Shown one piece after another: positions 28,059 through 35,462 of a DNA stretch of 64,000 nucleotides (position 1 is its first letter; the number at the start of each line of letters is the position of its first letter). The DNA lies in contig NZ_CP061771.1 of the NCBI RefSeq assembly GCF_011751885.2, positions 3,534,001 to 3,598,000 of the forward strand, in the 5' to 3' direction. The position numbers and the translations under genes were made by a program. Below the pieces are notes generated by a model that searched no databases, was not told the DNA's origin, and saw only the letters and a list, made by a program, of their open reading frames with translations. Origin of the DNA: Salinibacterium sp. ZJ450. GTDB taxonomy: Bacteria; Actinomycetota; Actinomycetes; Actinomycetales; Microbacteriaceae.

Positions 28059-28580
28059 GTGGATGCCTTGGACCGCGACATCCCGGACATCGATCCGGCC
28101 CGCCCGACCGTCGTGATGATGTGCGGTGTCGCCGGGTCGGGGAAGACCACCTATGCGACCGCCCTCGAACAGCGAGGCTTCGTGCGCCTGTCCATTGATG
28201 AGGCGATCTGGGCGGCGGTCGGCAGGGACGGCGCCGAGCTGGATGCCGCCGTATACGAAGAGCACAAGAGGGCGGCCCAACGGATGCTCGACGGTGAACT
28301 GCTGCGGCTGCTCGCCGGCGGGCGATCCGCGGTGCTGGACTACAGCTTCTGGCAGAAGACCACGAGGGATCGCTACAAGGCGCTCATCGAACAGGGCGGC
28401 GGCAGGTGGGAGCTGGTCTACCTGCGGGTGCCCGCCGAGATCCTCCGACGACGGCTCGCGCGGCGGAACCAGCTGACCGGCGCCAACGCAGTGTCCGTGT
28501 CCGAGGAGCTGCTCGATCGTTATCTCGCCGGGTTCGAGGCCCCGCTCGGCGAAGGTGAGCGGGTCATCGAGCAGTCCTGA
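28059..28580 (+). CDS. P-loop kinase-like ATPase (AAA_33 type)
   Basis: The protein is 173 residues. It has Walker A GVAGSGKTTYA, then DEAIWAAVG, a Walker-B-like AVLDYSFW, and a lid with RVPAEILRRRLARRN. Proteins of this type phosphorylate small molecules or inactivate antibiotics; the substrate is unknown. GATAAC lies 8 nt before the GTG start, suggesting a leaderless message. The gap to the upstream methyltransferase is 41 bp. Confidence 0.82.
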   Translation: MDALDRDIPDIDPARPTVVMMCGVAGSGKTTYATALEQRGFVRLSIDEAIWAAVGRDGAELDAAVYEEHKRAAQRMLDGELLRLLAGGRSAVLDYSFWQKTTRDRYKALIEQGGGRWELVYLRVPAEILRRRLARRNQLTGANAVSVSEELLDRYLAGFEAPLGEGERVIEQS

Positions 28581-28621
28581 CGCTTCACGGGTCGTCAATA
28601 TCGCCCGCCTAGGATTGCGGC

Positions 28622-29419
28622 ATGCGAAACCGAGGCGAGATCGAGTGTTGGCTGACCGACATGGACGGCGTGCTGGTACACGAGAACAGTGCCCTGCCCG
28701 GCGCCCAAGAGCTGATTCAGCAGTGGCGAAACGACGGCACGCCGTTCCTGGTGCTGACCAACAACTCCATCTTCACGCCGCGTGACCTGAGCGCCCGGCT
28801 GCGGTCATCCGGGCTCGACGTTCCCGAAGAGTCGATCTGGACCTCCGCGCTCGCCACCGCCGACTTCTGCGCCTCGCAGATGCCCGGCGGATCCGCCTTC
28901 GTCATCGGCGAGGCGGGAATCACCACCGCGCTGCACGAGGCCGGCTTCATCATGACCGAGACCGACCCCGACTACGTGGTGGTCGGCGAGACCCGCAACT
29001 ATTCGTTCGAAGCGATCACCAAGGCGATCCGGCTGATTATCAACGGCGCTCGCTTTATCGTGACGAATCCGGATGCCACGGGGCCCAGCGCTGAGGGACC
29101 TTTGCCTGCAACCGGGGCGATTGCCGCCCTGATCACCAAGGCCACCGGCAAGGACCCGTATGTGGTCGGCAAGCCGAACCCGATGATGTTCCGCTCGGCG
29201 ATGAACCGGATCGGCGCGCACTCCGAGAACACCGGCATGATCGGCGATCGGATGGACACCGACATCGTCGCCGGCATCGAGGCCGGCCTGCACACCATCC
29301 TGGTGATGACCGGCATCAGCGATGAGGCCGAGATGGCGCGGTACCCGTTCCGGCCCGACGAGGTGCTCTCCGGCGTGCACGAGCTGCTGGCGGTCGAGCC
29401 GTACGACTCCGACCTCTAG
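28622..29419 (+). CDS. HAD-superfamily IIA phosphatase (NagD-like)
   Basis: The protein is 265 residues. Motif I is DMDGVLV, motif II is VLTNNSI, the C2a cap lies between, and motif III/IV is GKPNPMMF and IGDRMDTDIVAG. It probably dephosphorylates a sugar phosphate or nucleotide in the cytosol. TAGGAT is exactly 6 nt upstream of the ATG, so a leaderless start is likely. Confidence 0.9.
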   Translation: MRNRGEIECWLTDMDGVLVHENSALPGAQELIQQWRNDGTPFLVLTNNSIFTPRDLSARLRSSGLDVPEESIWTSALATADFCASQMPGGSAFVIGEAGITTALHEAGFIMTETDPDYVVVGETRNYSFEAITKAIRLIINGARFIVTNPDATGPSAEGPLPATGAIAALITKATGKDPYVVGKPNPMMFRSAMNRIGAHSENTGMIGDRMDTDIVAGIEAGLHTILVMTGISDEAEMARYPFRPDEVLSGVHELLAVEPYDSDL

Positions 29420-29468
29420 GGAAGGGCGGCCAGCCGCCAGGTTGGGTCGCGCGGCGCCAACTTTCCCG

Positions 29469-29525
29469 TGAGGTCTGGAGTTTGGTTGTTCGAGCGGCCC
29501 ATGAACGACCGAATGCCAGACTTCA
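29469..29525. repeat. 57-bp dispersed palindromic repeat, copy D
   Basis: This runs from TGAGGTCTGGAGTTTGG to CCAGACTTCA, 57 bp. It aligns with copies A-C without gaps. It is intergenic between the convergent HAD and septum-formation genes. Confidence 0.75.
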
Positions 29526-29544
29526 GCGGCCTATCGCCAGCCGA

Positions 29545-30369
29545 CTACTGCTGCGGGACCGCCACGCTTACGGTCAGCGGCTCGCCGGAGGAGCGGGTGG
29601 CGAAGCAGAAGTAGTCGTGGTGACCGGCATCCCATTCCTCCGCGGTCGCGGCGTAGCTGGCCTGCACCTGGATGTCCGAGAACTGGCCGGCCGCGGCGAA
29701 GTCGATCACGGTGGGCGCGCTGCAGAGCAGGTTGATCTGGGTCTGCAACCCGTCGACGCCCGGGTAGCTCGGGTTGGCGGCATCCATCGGGAAAGTGCCC
29801 CGATCGACCAACTGCGCGGGATGCGGCACGGCGCAGTCGACGACGGTGAACTCCTCCGCCCAAGGATCGGTGTACGGGTCGATGCACTCACCGCCCAGCA
29901 GTTCTGACCAGTCGTAGACGCCAGCCGGCAGCGGACCGACCGCGGGCGCCTCTGGCGTGGACGTCGGGGTTGGCTCGGCGGTTGCGCTCGGCGTCACGAC
30001 CGCGGCCGGCTCGTCAGTGCCACCCAGCCGGGTTCCGACGAAGTAAAGCGCCACGATGGCGAGCACGGCCACCAGTGAGCCGGCGATCCACAGCAGGATT
30101 TGCTGATTGCGGGGGATGGGCGCGTGCCCCTGGGCGGCGACATCCGGTTTCCCGTCCGCTGCCTGCCCGAAACCGCCCTGCGTCTGCCCGACCGGTTCGG
30201 CCGGTTCGGCCTGGCGGCGTCCCGGCTGAGACTCCCGTCGCGTCGACCGCGACGGCGTGAACACGGGTTCGTCGCTGTAGTCGCGGAACGCCGTCTCGCC
30301 GAACACGTCGTCCAGTTCGGAGGGATCCCCGTCCTGTGGCTCTCGCGAGGGGTCGGTGCGGTCGGTCAT
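29545..30369 (-). CDS. Septum-formation-domain membrane protein
   Basis: The protein is 274 residues. A polar, acidic cytoplasmic N-terminus (about 90 residues) is followed by one membrane helix (ILLWIAGSLVAVLAIVALYFVG), a Pro/Thr-rich linker and an external domain with GECIDPYTDPWAEEFTVVDCAVPHPAQLV, the paired-Cys pattern of the actinobacterial septum formation domain. Its start overlaps the pyrE stop by four bases. A role in septation is a family label, not shown here. Confidence 0.78.
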   Translation of the reverse strand: MTDRTDPSREPQDGDPSELDDVFGETAFRDYSDEPVFTPSRSTRRESQPGRRQAEPAEPVGQTQGGFGQAADGKPDVAAQGHAPIPRNQQILLWIAGSLVAVLAIVALYFVGTRLGGTDEPAAVVTPSATAEPTPTSTPEAPAVGPLPAGVYDWSELLGGECIDPYTDPWAEEFTVVDCAVPHPAQLVDRGTFPMDAANPSYPGVDGLQTQINLLCSAPTVIDFAAAGQFSDIQVQASYAATAEEWDAGHHDYFCFATRSSGEPLTVSVAVPQQ

Positions 30370-30917
30370 CCGTCCAGGCCCAGATCGGCCAGGCCGATCG
30401 CGGCGAAGTATGGGTAGCCGGCCGCTTCGATGCGTTCGCGGGCGCCGGTGTTGCGGTCGACGACCACGGCGACGCCCACCACCTCGGCGCCGACCTTCTT
30501 CAGCGCCTCGATGGCGGCGAGCGGCGATCCGCCGGTGGTTGAGGTGTCCTCCAGCACGATGACGCGCTTTCCGGCGAGGTCGGGGCCCTCCACCTGCTTG
30601 CCGCGGCCGTGGTCCTTGGGCTCCTTGCGCACGACGAAGGCGTGGTAGTTCCTGCCGAGGCTGGCACCCTGGTGCAGGATGGCGGCCGCGATCGGGTCGG
30701 CGCCCATGGTCATGCCGCCGACCGCATATACGTCGTCGATGTCTTTGATCAGGTCGACCATCACCTGGCCGATCAGCGGCGCGACCCGGTAGTCGAGGCT
30801 CACCTTGCGCATGTCGACGTAGTACGTCGCCTTCTTGCCGCTCGTCAGGGTGAAGTCACCGTGGAAAACGGCGTCACTTGCGATGTAGTCAATAAGCTGC
30901 TGCCGTACGTCAGTCAC
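30366..30917 (-). CDS. pyrE: Orotate phosphoribosyltransferase
   Basis: The protein is about 183 residues. It makes OMP from orotate and PRPP in pyrimidine synthesis. FTLTSGKKATYYVDMRKVSLD, AVGGMTMGADPIAAA and the PRPP loop VIVLEDTSTTGGS are visible. GTG 30917 gives the N-terminus MTDVRQQLIDYI, which matches relatives; GTG 30926 is also possible. Its stop overlaps the following septum-formation gene. Confidence 0.95.
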   Translation of the reverse strand: MTDVRQQLIDYIASDAVFHGDFTLTSGKKATYYVDMRKVSLDYRVAPLIGQVMVDLIKDIDDVYAVGGMTMGADPIAAAILHQGASLGRNYHAFVVRKEPKDHGRGKQVEGPDLAGKRVIVLEDTSTTGGSPLAAIEALKKVGAEVVGVAVVVDRNTGARERIEAAGYPYFAAIGLADLGLDG

Positions 30918-30949
30918 GTCCTTCACTTTAGCGATTCGGCGGGGAGCCC

Positions 30950-31598
30950 ATGACGACAACTACCTTCAGGCGCAATCGTTGGCCGTTCGCGCTGGCGGGG
31001 TTGGCGGCATCCGCCTGGGCATTCTTCCTGCTGCCACCGCAGTTGAAGGTGTGGGCGACGGATGGCGCGATGCCTCCGTGGATCCGGCAGCTCAGCGACC
31101 TGCCGGTTTACGACGGTCTGCGGGCCGCGGCCGATGGCGCCGGGCTGACCGACCACTACGCGCTGTTCGGCGCAGCGGTCGCGCCGTCTTTCCTGCTGCT
31201 GGCCGTGGCGCTTCGCCCGGCGACCCGGACCCTCGGCATCCTGGGAGCCTTGTTGCACTGGGTCGCCTTGCTCACCGCCCTGGTCGTGGTGGTCAGCTAC
31301 GTCACCCACGCCCTGCCCGCACCGTGGAACAGCCTGTGGGGCGCCGAGGCGCTCGGGCTGGCGCTAATGGGATTGCTGGCGATTGCCTGCGGGGTCGTTG
31401 CCTTGCTGCGGGGTCGTTGCCTTGCTGCGGCGGATGCGTCCGACCTGGCCCGCGGTGATGCTGGCGCTGCTACTGCCGGTGACGGTGGCCGGCACAGTTC
31501 TGTTCGGCTATTGGCCGCACGGTTCACTGGTGCTGATGGGCATCTGGCTGGCGATCATCGCGCTCGGCTGGCCCGAGACGGTGCCGGGACGCCGGTAG
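30950..31598 (+). pseudogene. Membrane-protein gene frameshifted by a 19-bp tandem duplication
   Basis: Reading from ATG 30950 gives a hydrophobic protein with about five helices (LAGLAASAWAFFLLPPQ, ALLHWVALLTALVVVVSYV and others). At 31388 a 19-bp segment is repeated at once, shifting the frame. The natural continuation (LRRMRPTWPAVMLALLLP to GWPETVPGRR, stop 31596-31598) is in another frame. Removing one 19-bp copy gives 630 bases, a clean 209-residue protein. The shifted frame runs on into xthA, so it is not real. The function is unknown. Confidence 0.85.
31388..31425 (+). repeat. 19-bp perfect tandem duplication
   Basis: The 19-mer TGCGGGGTCGTTGCCTTGC occurs at 31388-31406 and again at 31407-31425. 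It lies inside the membrane-protein gene and breaks its frame. It could revert by strand slippage. Confidence 0.97.
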
Positions 31599-31607
31599 CG
31601 TTGAGGC
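31596..31607 (+). promoter_or_regulatory. xthA leaderless promoter
   Basis: TAGCGT (31596-31601) is followed by TGAGGC and the ATG. The 15-mer TAGCGTTGAGGCATG is identical to that before the NatA-like gene and differs by one base from the histidine-kinase one. It overlaps the stop of the upstream pseudogene. Confidence 0.65.
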
Positions 31608-32447
31608 ATGCGTGTTGCCACCTGGAATGTGAACTCGATCCGTACCCGCGCCGGCCGTGTCGTGGACTGGCTGGTGCGCGAGGACATCGACGTGCTCGGC
31701 ATGCAGGAAATCAAGTGCAAGCCGGAGCAGTTCCCGGTGCAGCTGTTCGAGGAGGCCGGGTACGAGGTCATCGCGCACGGCACCAACCAGTGGAACGGCG
31801 TGGCGTTCGCCAGCCGGCTGCCGATGACGGATGTCGCCACCCACTTCGAGCACCAGCCGGGCTTCCTGAAGGGTGAGGAAGGTCCCGACCTGCCGATCGA
31901 GGCGCGCGCGATGGGCGTCACCGTCGGAGAGCTGCGGCTGTGGAGCCTGTATGTGCCGAACGGGCGGGCGCTGGGCGACCCGCACTACACGTACAAGCTC
32001 GACTGGCTGAACGCGCTGCGCACCGCCACCATCGAGCGGCTGGCCGCCGAGCCGCGCCTGCCGCTCGCCCTGATGGGCGACTGGAACATCGCGCCCACCG
32101 ACGTGGACAACGGCGACCCGACCGTGATCGAGGGCATCAGCACCCACGTCTCACCCGAGGAACGCGCCGCGTTCGCCTCATATGCCGAGATCGGCATGCA
32201 GGATGTCGTGCGTCCGCACGTTCCCGAGGGGCTGTTCACCTACTGGGACTACAAGCAGCTGCGGTTCCCGCGCAATGAGGGCATGCGGATCGACTTCATC
32301 CTCGGCTCGCCCGGCTTCGCCGAGCTGGTGACGGATGCCTCGATCCACCGCAATGAGCGCAAGGGCACCACCCCGAGCGACCACGTGCCCGTCGTGGTCG
32401 ACCTGGCGATCGACGAGGATGACGATGACCGCCCGATGATCTTCTAG
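31608..32447 (+). CDS. xthA: Exodeoxyribonuclease III
   Basis: The protein is 279 residues of the ExoIII/AP-endonuclease family in base-excision repair. VATWNVNSIRTR, GMQEIKCK (metal Glu), LYVPNGR, ALMGDWNIAPTDVD and the C-terminal GTTPSDHVPVVVDL (catalytic His) are present. No ribosome site precedes the ATG; the -10 box lies 6 nt upstream. Confidence 0.95.
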   Translation: MRVATWNVNSIRTRAGRVVDWLVREDIDVLGMQEIKCKPEQFPVQLFEEAGYEVIAHGTNQWNGVAFASRLPMTDVATHFEHQPGFLKGEEGPDLPIEARAMGVTVGELRLWSLYVPNGRALGDPHYTYKLDWLNALRTATIERLAAEPRLPLALMGDWNIAPTDVDNGDPTVIEGISTHVSPEERAAFASYAEIGMQDVVRPHVPEGLFTYWDYKQLRFPRNEGMRIDFILGSPGFAELVTDASIHRNERKGTTPSDHVPVVVDLAIDEDDDDRPMIF

Positions 32448-32448
32448 C

Positions 32449-32485
32449 TGGTAGACCTCTACCCCTCACGGGTAGAATGGTAGAC
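32449..32485 (+). promoter_or_regulatory. vapBC promoter/operator
   Basis: TGGTAGAC occurs twice (32449-32456 and 32478-32485), flanking the inverted repeat CTACCC-N5-GGGTAG (32459-32475). TAGAAT (32473-32478) is a likely -10 box 7 nt before the ATG. Overlap of the palindrome with the promoter is typical of toxin-antitoxin autoregulation. Confidence 0.65.
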
Positions 32486-32730
32486 ATGAGTCTCAACATC
32501 AAGAACGAGGCGGTGCACCAGGCGAACTCGCCAGACTCACCGGGGTGAGCCAAACCCGCGCCGTAGAAGACGCTGTCAACCGCCGCCTCGACGAATTGAG
32601 GCGACACGCGCCCGAGGACAAGGCCGAGCGCATTCTCGCGGTCGGCCGGGAGATCGCGGGCCGACTCGGGCCCGACAGTTTCGGCGATGTCGACGACCTG
32701 CTCTATGACGAACACGGGCTGCCTCGATGA
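32486..32730 (+). pseudogene. vapB: VapB-type antitoxin with split reading frame
   Basis: ATG 32486 encodes MSLNIKNEAVHQ, the usual start of the PSK/VapB antitoxin group, but the frame ends at TGA 32546-32548. The rest of the family pattern (ELARLTGVSQTRAVEDAV, then EELRR-like helix and acidic tail) is in the frame that ends at 32730. One base appears to be missing near 32521-32524. A GTG at 32545 overlaps the early stop and could restart translation of the C-terminal part (61 residues). It may be damaged, re-initiated or a sequencing error. Confidence 0.8.
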
Positions 32731-33125
32731 TCGTCGACTCCTCTGCGCTGATCGCCATTGCGCGCCAGGAACCGGACGCTGCAACCTACGCTCGGGCGCT
32801 GGCCCGGTCGGAGGCAAGCTTCCTGTCGGCGGCGAACTACGTCGAGGCGGCGATCGTGGTCGACCGCTCCCACGACCCGATCGCGAGCCGGGCATTCGAT
32901 GACCTCCTGAGCCTGGCCTCGATCAGAATCGAACCGGTCACCGTCGAACAGGCGCGTATTGCTCGCGATGCGTATCGCGATTTCGGCGAGGGCAGTGGAC
33001 ATCCGGCCGGTCTCAACTTCGGCGACTGTTTCGCCTACGCCCTCGCCAAGGACCGCGGACAGCCCCTTCTTTTCAAGGGCGATGACTTCTCACAGACCGA
33101 CGTGCAGAGCGCACTGGACAGCTGA
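32727..33125 (+). CDS. vapC: VapC-type PIN-domain toxin RNase
   Basis: The protein is 132 residues with an intact PIN domain: Asp4 in IVDSSAL, Glu40 in NYVEAA, Asp100 in [20 protein letters not shown] and Asp119/120 in KGDDFSQTD. It should be a Mg2+-dependent endoribonuclease. The ATG overlaps the antitoxin stop by four bases, the normal coupling. An intact toxin beside a broken antitoxin frame is unexpected. Confidence 0.92.
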   Translation: MIVDSSALIAIARQEPDAATYARALARSEASFLSAANYVEAAIVVDRSHDPIASRAFDDLLSLASIRIEPVTVEQARIARDAYRDFGEGSGHPAGLNFGDCFAYALAKDRGQPLLFKGDDFSQTDVQSALDS

Positions 33126-33154
33126 GCGCCTACTCACCGAGTGAGAGTGCCCTG

Positions 33155-34075
33155 CTAGTGCAGCAGGGCCGTCCAGGCCAGCAGCACCAGGATCGACCCG
33201 AACGTGGTGATGAACACGGTGTCGCGGGCGATGATCACGCCCCGGTCATAGCGTTGCGCGTAGTTGAACACGTTCTGCGCGGTGGGCAGCGCCGCCAGCA
33301 CCACCACCGCGAACAACGCCTGCCCCTCAAGCCCGAACAGGACACGTCCCACCAGCCACGCCACGGCTGGCATGATCGCCAACTTGATCGCCGAGGCCAG
33401 CACCACGTCACGTCGACCGGATCCCGCCTGCAGGATGCGTTGGCCATGCAGCGACATCCCGAAGCTGATCAGCATCACCGGAACCGCCGCGGCGCCGATC
33501 AGTCGGAATGGTTCCATCACCGGGGCCGGCAGCTGCAGCCCGGTGAGCGCGACGATCAGTCCGAGCGCCGATCCGATGATGATCGGGTTGCGCAGCGGTT
33601 GCAGCAGCACCCGGGCAACCGTGGTGCGTCCGCCGGTGCGCACGTCGAGGATGGTGAGGATCACCGGGGTGAACACCAGGAGCTGCAGCAGGACCACCGG
33701 GGCGGAGTACGCCGCATCGCCGAGCACATATACCGAGACTGGAATACCGATGTTGTTGGCGTTCACGTAGCCTGCTGCCACGGAGCCGATGGTCGCTTCC
33801 GGCACCGGACGCTTCCAGACGAACACGGCCACCACCGCGAAAAGCGCGAAGCAGATCAGCGCGGCGATCAGCGACACCACGAGCAGCGGAGAGAACAGCT
33901 GCTCGACCGAGGCGTCGGCCAGCACCGTGAACAGCAGGAACGGGGACAGCACGTAGAACACGGTGCGGGCGATCACGGGCTGGGCGTGCACGCCGAGGAC
34001 GCCGCTGCGTCCGACGATGTAACCGACCAGGATGATGGCGGCGATGACACCGAACCCCGTTAGAACGCCAGACAC
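33155..34075 (-). CDS. AEC-family (auxin efflux carrier-like) transporter
   Basis: The protein is 306 residues with about ten hydrophobic segments. GFGVIAAIILVGYIVGRSGVLG opens the first half, YVNANNIGIPV is the family's conserved crossover segment, and LRNPIIIGSALGLI and the C-terminal ALPTAQNVFNYAQRY follow. It may transport a dicarboxylate or aromatic acid at the membrane. The start is GTG 34075. It is convergent with vapC. Confidence 0.88.
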   Translation of the reverse strand: MSGVLTGFGVIAAIILVGYIVGRSGVLGVHAQPVIARTVFYVLSPFLLFTVLADASVEQLFSPLLVVSLIAALICFALFAVVAVFVWKRPVPEATIGSVAAGYVNANNIGIPVSVYVLGDAAYSAPVVLLQLLVFTPVILTILDVRTGGRTTVARVLLQPLRNPIIIGSALGLIVALTGLQLPAPVMEPFRLIGAAAVPVMLISFGMSLHGQRILQAGSGRRDVVLASAIKLAIMPAVAWLVGRVLFGLEGQALFAVVVLAALPTAQNVFNYAQRYDRGVIIARDTVFITTFGSILVLLAWTALLH

Positions 34076-34114
34076 TCGTTCATTCTGTCAGCCGGGCGAG
34101 GCGCGGCCGCGCGG

Positions 34115-34699
34115 TCAGACACGAGTCGGCTGCCGCACGATCTCGATCGCCTGTTCAGCCCACTCGATCCGATGCGTCGCGGTGTCGATGAGGTAGTCGA
34201 AAACATGCGTCTTCAGCTGCACGATTCGGTCGTGATCGGCCGGGTCGCGACGCGCCAGTCGCTCCCGAATCAACGGAGTGTCAATGGCAGCCAAGCGTGC
34301 CCTGTGCGCGGCCCATTGCTCGAGCCGCTCGCGCACCTCTGCGATATGGGCGCGCAGCACGGCCTCGGCGTCGGCCGCGGGGATCGTGTCGAGAAACAGG
34401 GTCTGCAACAGGAACGGATCGCGCACGCTCGGCTCGCTATGCGGCTCGGCCAGCCAGCGGCGCAGCTCGGTCAGCCCCGCCTCGGTGATCGAGTACGAGG
34501 TGCGCTTCAGCTTGCTGCCGCGCACCTGTTCCTCGCCCGAAATCAGTCCCTCTTTGGCCATCTTCGCCAGCAAGGGGTAGATCTGGCTCTGCGGCGCGGT
34601 CCACACCCAGCGGGCGGACGCCTCAAAGAACTGGGTGAGCTCATAACCGCTCATTTCGCGTGCCTCAAGCACGCCGAGCACCGCATGCTGCAGGGACAT
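34115..34699 (-). CDS. PadR-family regulator of the aldolase-dioxygenase genes
   Basis: The protein is 194 residues: winged-helix PadR domain (LQHAVLGVLEAREMSGYELTQFF...APQSQIYPLLAKMAKEGLI) and a C-terminal helical domain. It is divergent from the ring-cleavage genes, with a shared operator between them. ATG 34699 is chosen because TAAGAT (34712-34707) lies 7 nt upstream; the ATG at 34708 is inside that box. PadR proteins often respond to phenolic acids, a good fit to this context. Confidence 0.9.
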   Translation of the reverse strand: MSLQHAVLGVLEAREMSGYELTQFFEASARWVWTAPQSQIYPLLAKMAKEGLISGEEQVRGSKLKRTSYSITEAGLTELRRWLAEPHSEPSVRDPFLLQTLFLDTIPAADAEAVLRAHIAEVRERLEQWAAHRARLAAIDTPLIRERLARRDPADHDRIVQLKTHVFDYLIDTATHRIEWAEQAIEIVRQPTRV

Positions 34700-34706
34700 G
34701 GGCCTC

Positions 34707-34758
34707 ATCTTAGGCACAAACACTCCTACATTGACATTTCTATTCATACATGTAGGCT
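34707..34758. promoter_or_regulatory. Divergent padR / ring-cleavage promoter with operator
   Basis: On the plus strand TTGACA (34731-34736), a 16-bp spacer and TAGGCT (34753-34758) form a strong promoter. The inverted repeat CCTACAT (34725-34731) / ATGTAGG (34750-34756) encloses it, with TACATGTA (34747-34754) inside. On the minus strand TAAGAT serves padR. This is the expected PadR-type ATGTA/TACAT operator. Confidence 0.7.
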
Positions 34759-34793
34759 GACAACGTTTTACAGAGTCGTAGAGAGGTACGCAG

Positions 34794-35462
34794 ATGTCGC
34801 TGAACCACCCGTCCGAGCTGCGCGAAGCCGGCGCCGTTGTCGCCGCGTTCGGCCTCTCCGATGCCTTCGGCCACCTGTCAGTGCGCTCCTCCGCGCACGC
34901 TCTCACTATCACCCCGCCGGTTCCTCTCTCGCTGCTCACCGACCAGGACGAATACCCGGAGCTCAGCCTGGACGCCACCGAGCTTCCGCCGGCCGCCCCG
35001 AAGGAAGCCTGGATCCACCTCGCGATCGCCGAAGCGCGACCCGAGGTCGGCGCGATCTGCCGCGCTCAGCCCCCGGCCGTCGCCGCTCTGGTCGCGGCGG
35101 GCCAGCCCGTGCTGGCGCTGAACGGGCACGGCTCGTTCCTCGGCGAGACGGTGCCGGTGTACCCGGACTCCCGCCTGATCCGCGATGCGGATAGCGCCAG
35201 CCGCGTGAGCGAGACTCTCGGCGAATCAACAGCGGTCATCCTGCGCGGCAACGGGGCGGTGACCACCGGGCCCGACATCGCCAACGCTGTCGCGCTGATG
35301 TGGGTGCTCGAGAAGACAGCCCAGCTGAACCTCGCCGCACTCGGTGCCGGCACGCCGCATCCGCTGCCCCTCGACGAACAGTCCTGGTGGCGCGATCGTG
35401 CCACCGAACTGCTGCCTAGGATCTACACCTACCTCACCAACACCTACCGAAAGGGTCAATGA
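34794..35462 (+). CDS. Class II aldolase/adducin-fold protein lacking the usual metal ligands
   Basis: The protein is 222 residues. The fold is recognisable from FGHLSVRS, the KEAWIH segment (Glu71) and LRGNGAVTTGPD. In zinc enzymes of the family an HxH pair and a later His bind metal; here residues 90-92 read R-A-Q and residue 153 is Asn. The otnC product at 60751-61383 keeps all three (His93, His95, His160). Family members include aromatic-acid decarboxylases (CmtD, PhtC). GAGAGG precedes the ATG; the stop overlaps the dioxygenase start. Activity is doubtful or altered. Confidence 0.8.
   Translation: MSLNHPSELREAGAVVAAFGLSDAFGHLSVRSSAHALTITPPVPLSLLTDQDEYPELSLDATELPPAAPKEAWIHLAIAEARPEVGAICRAQPPAVAALVAAGQPVLALNGHGSFLGETVPVYPDSRLIRDADSASRVSETLGESTAVILRGNGAVTTGPDIANAVALMWVLEKTAQLNLAALGAGTPHPLPLDEQSWWRDRATELLPRIYTYLTNTYRKGQ

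Noticed and set aside
30950-31876. A 308-codon frame running from the membrane gene into xthA
   Set aside because: After the 19-bp duplication the frame encodes no helices and overlaps xthA out of frame.
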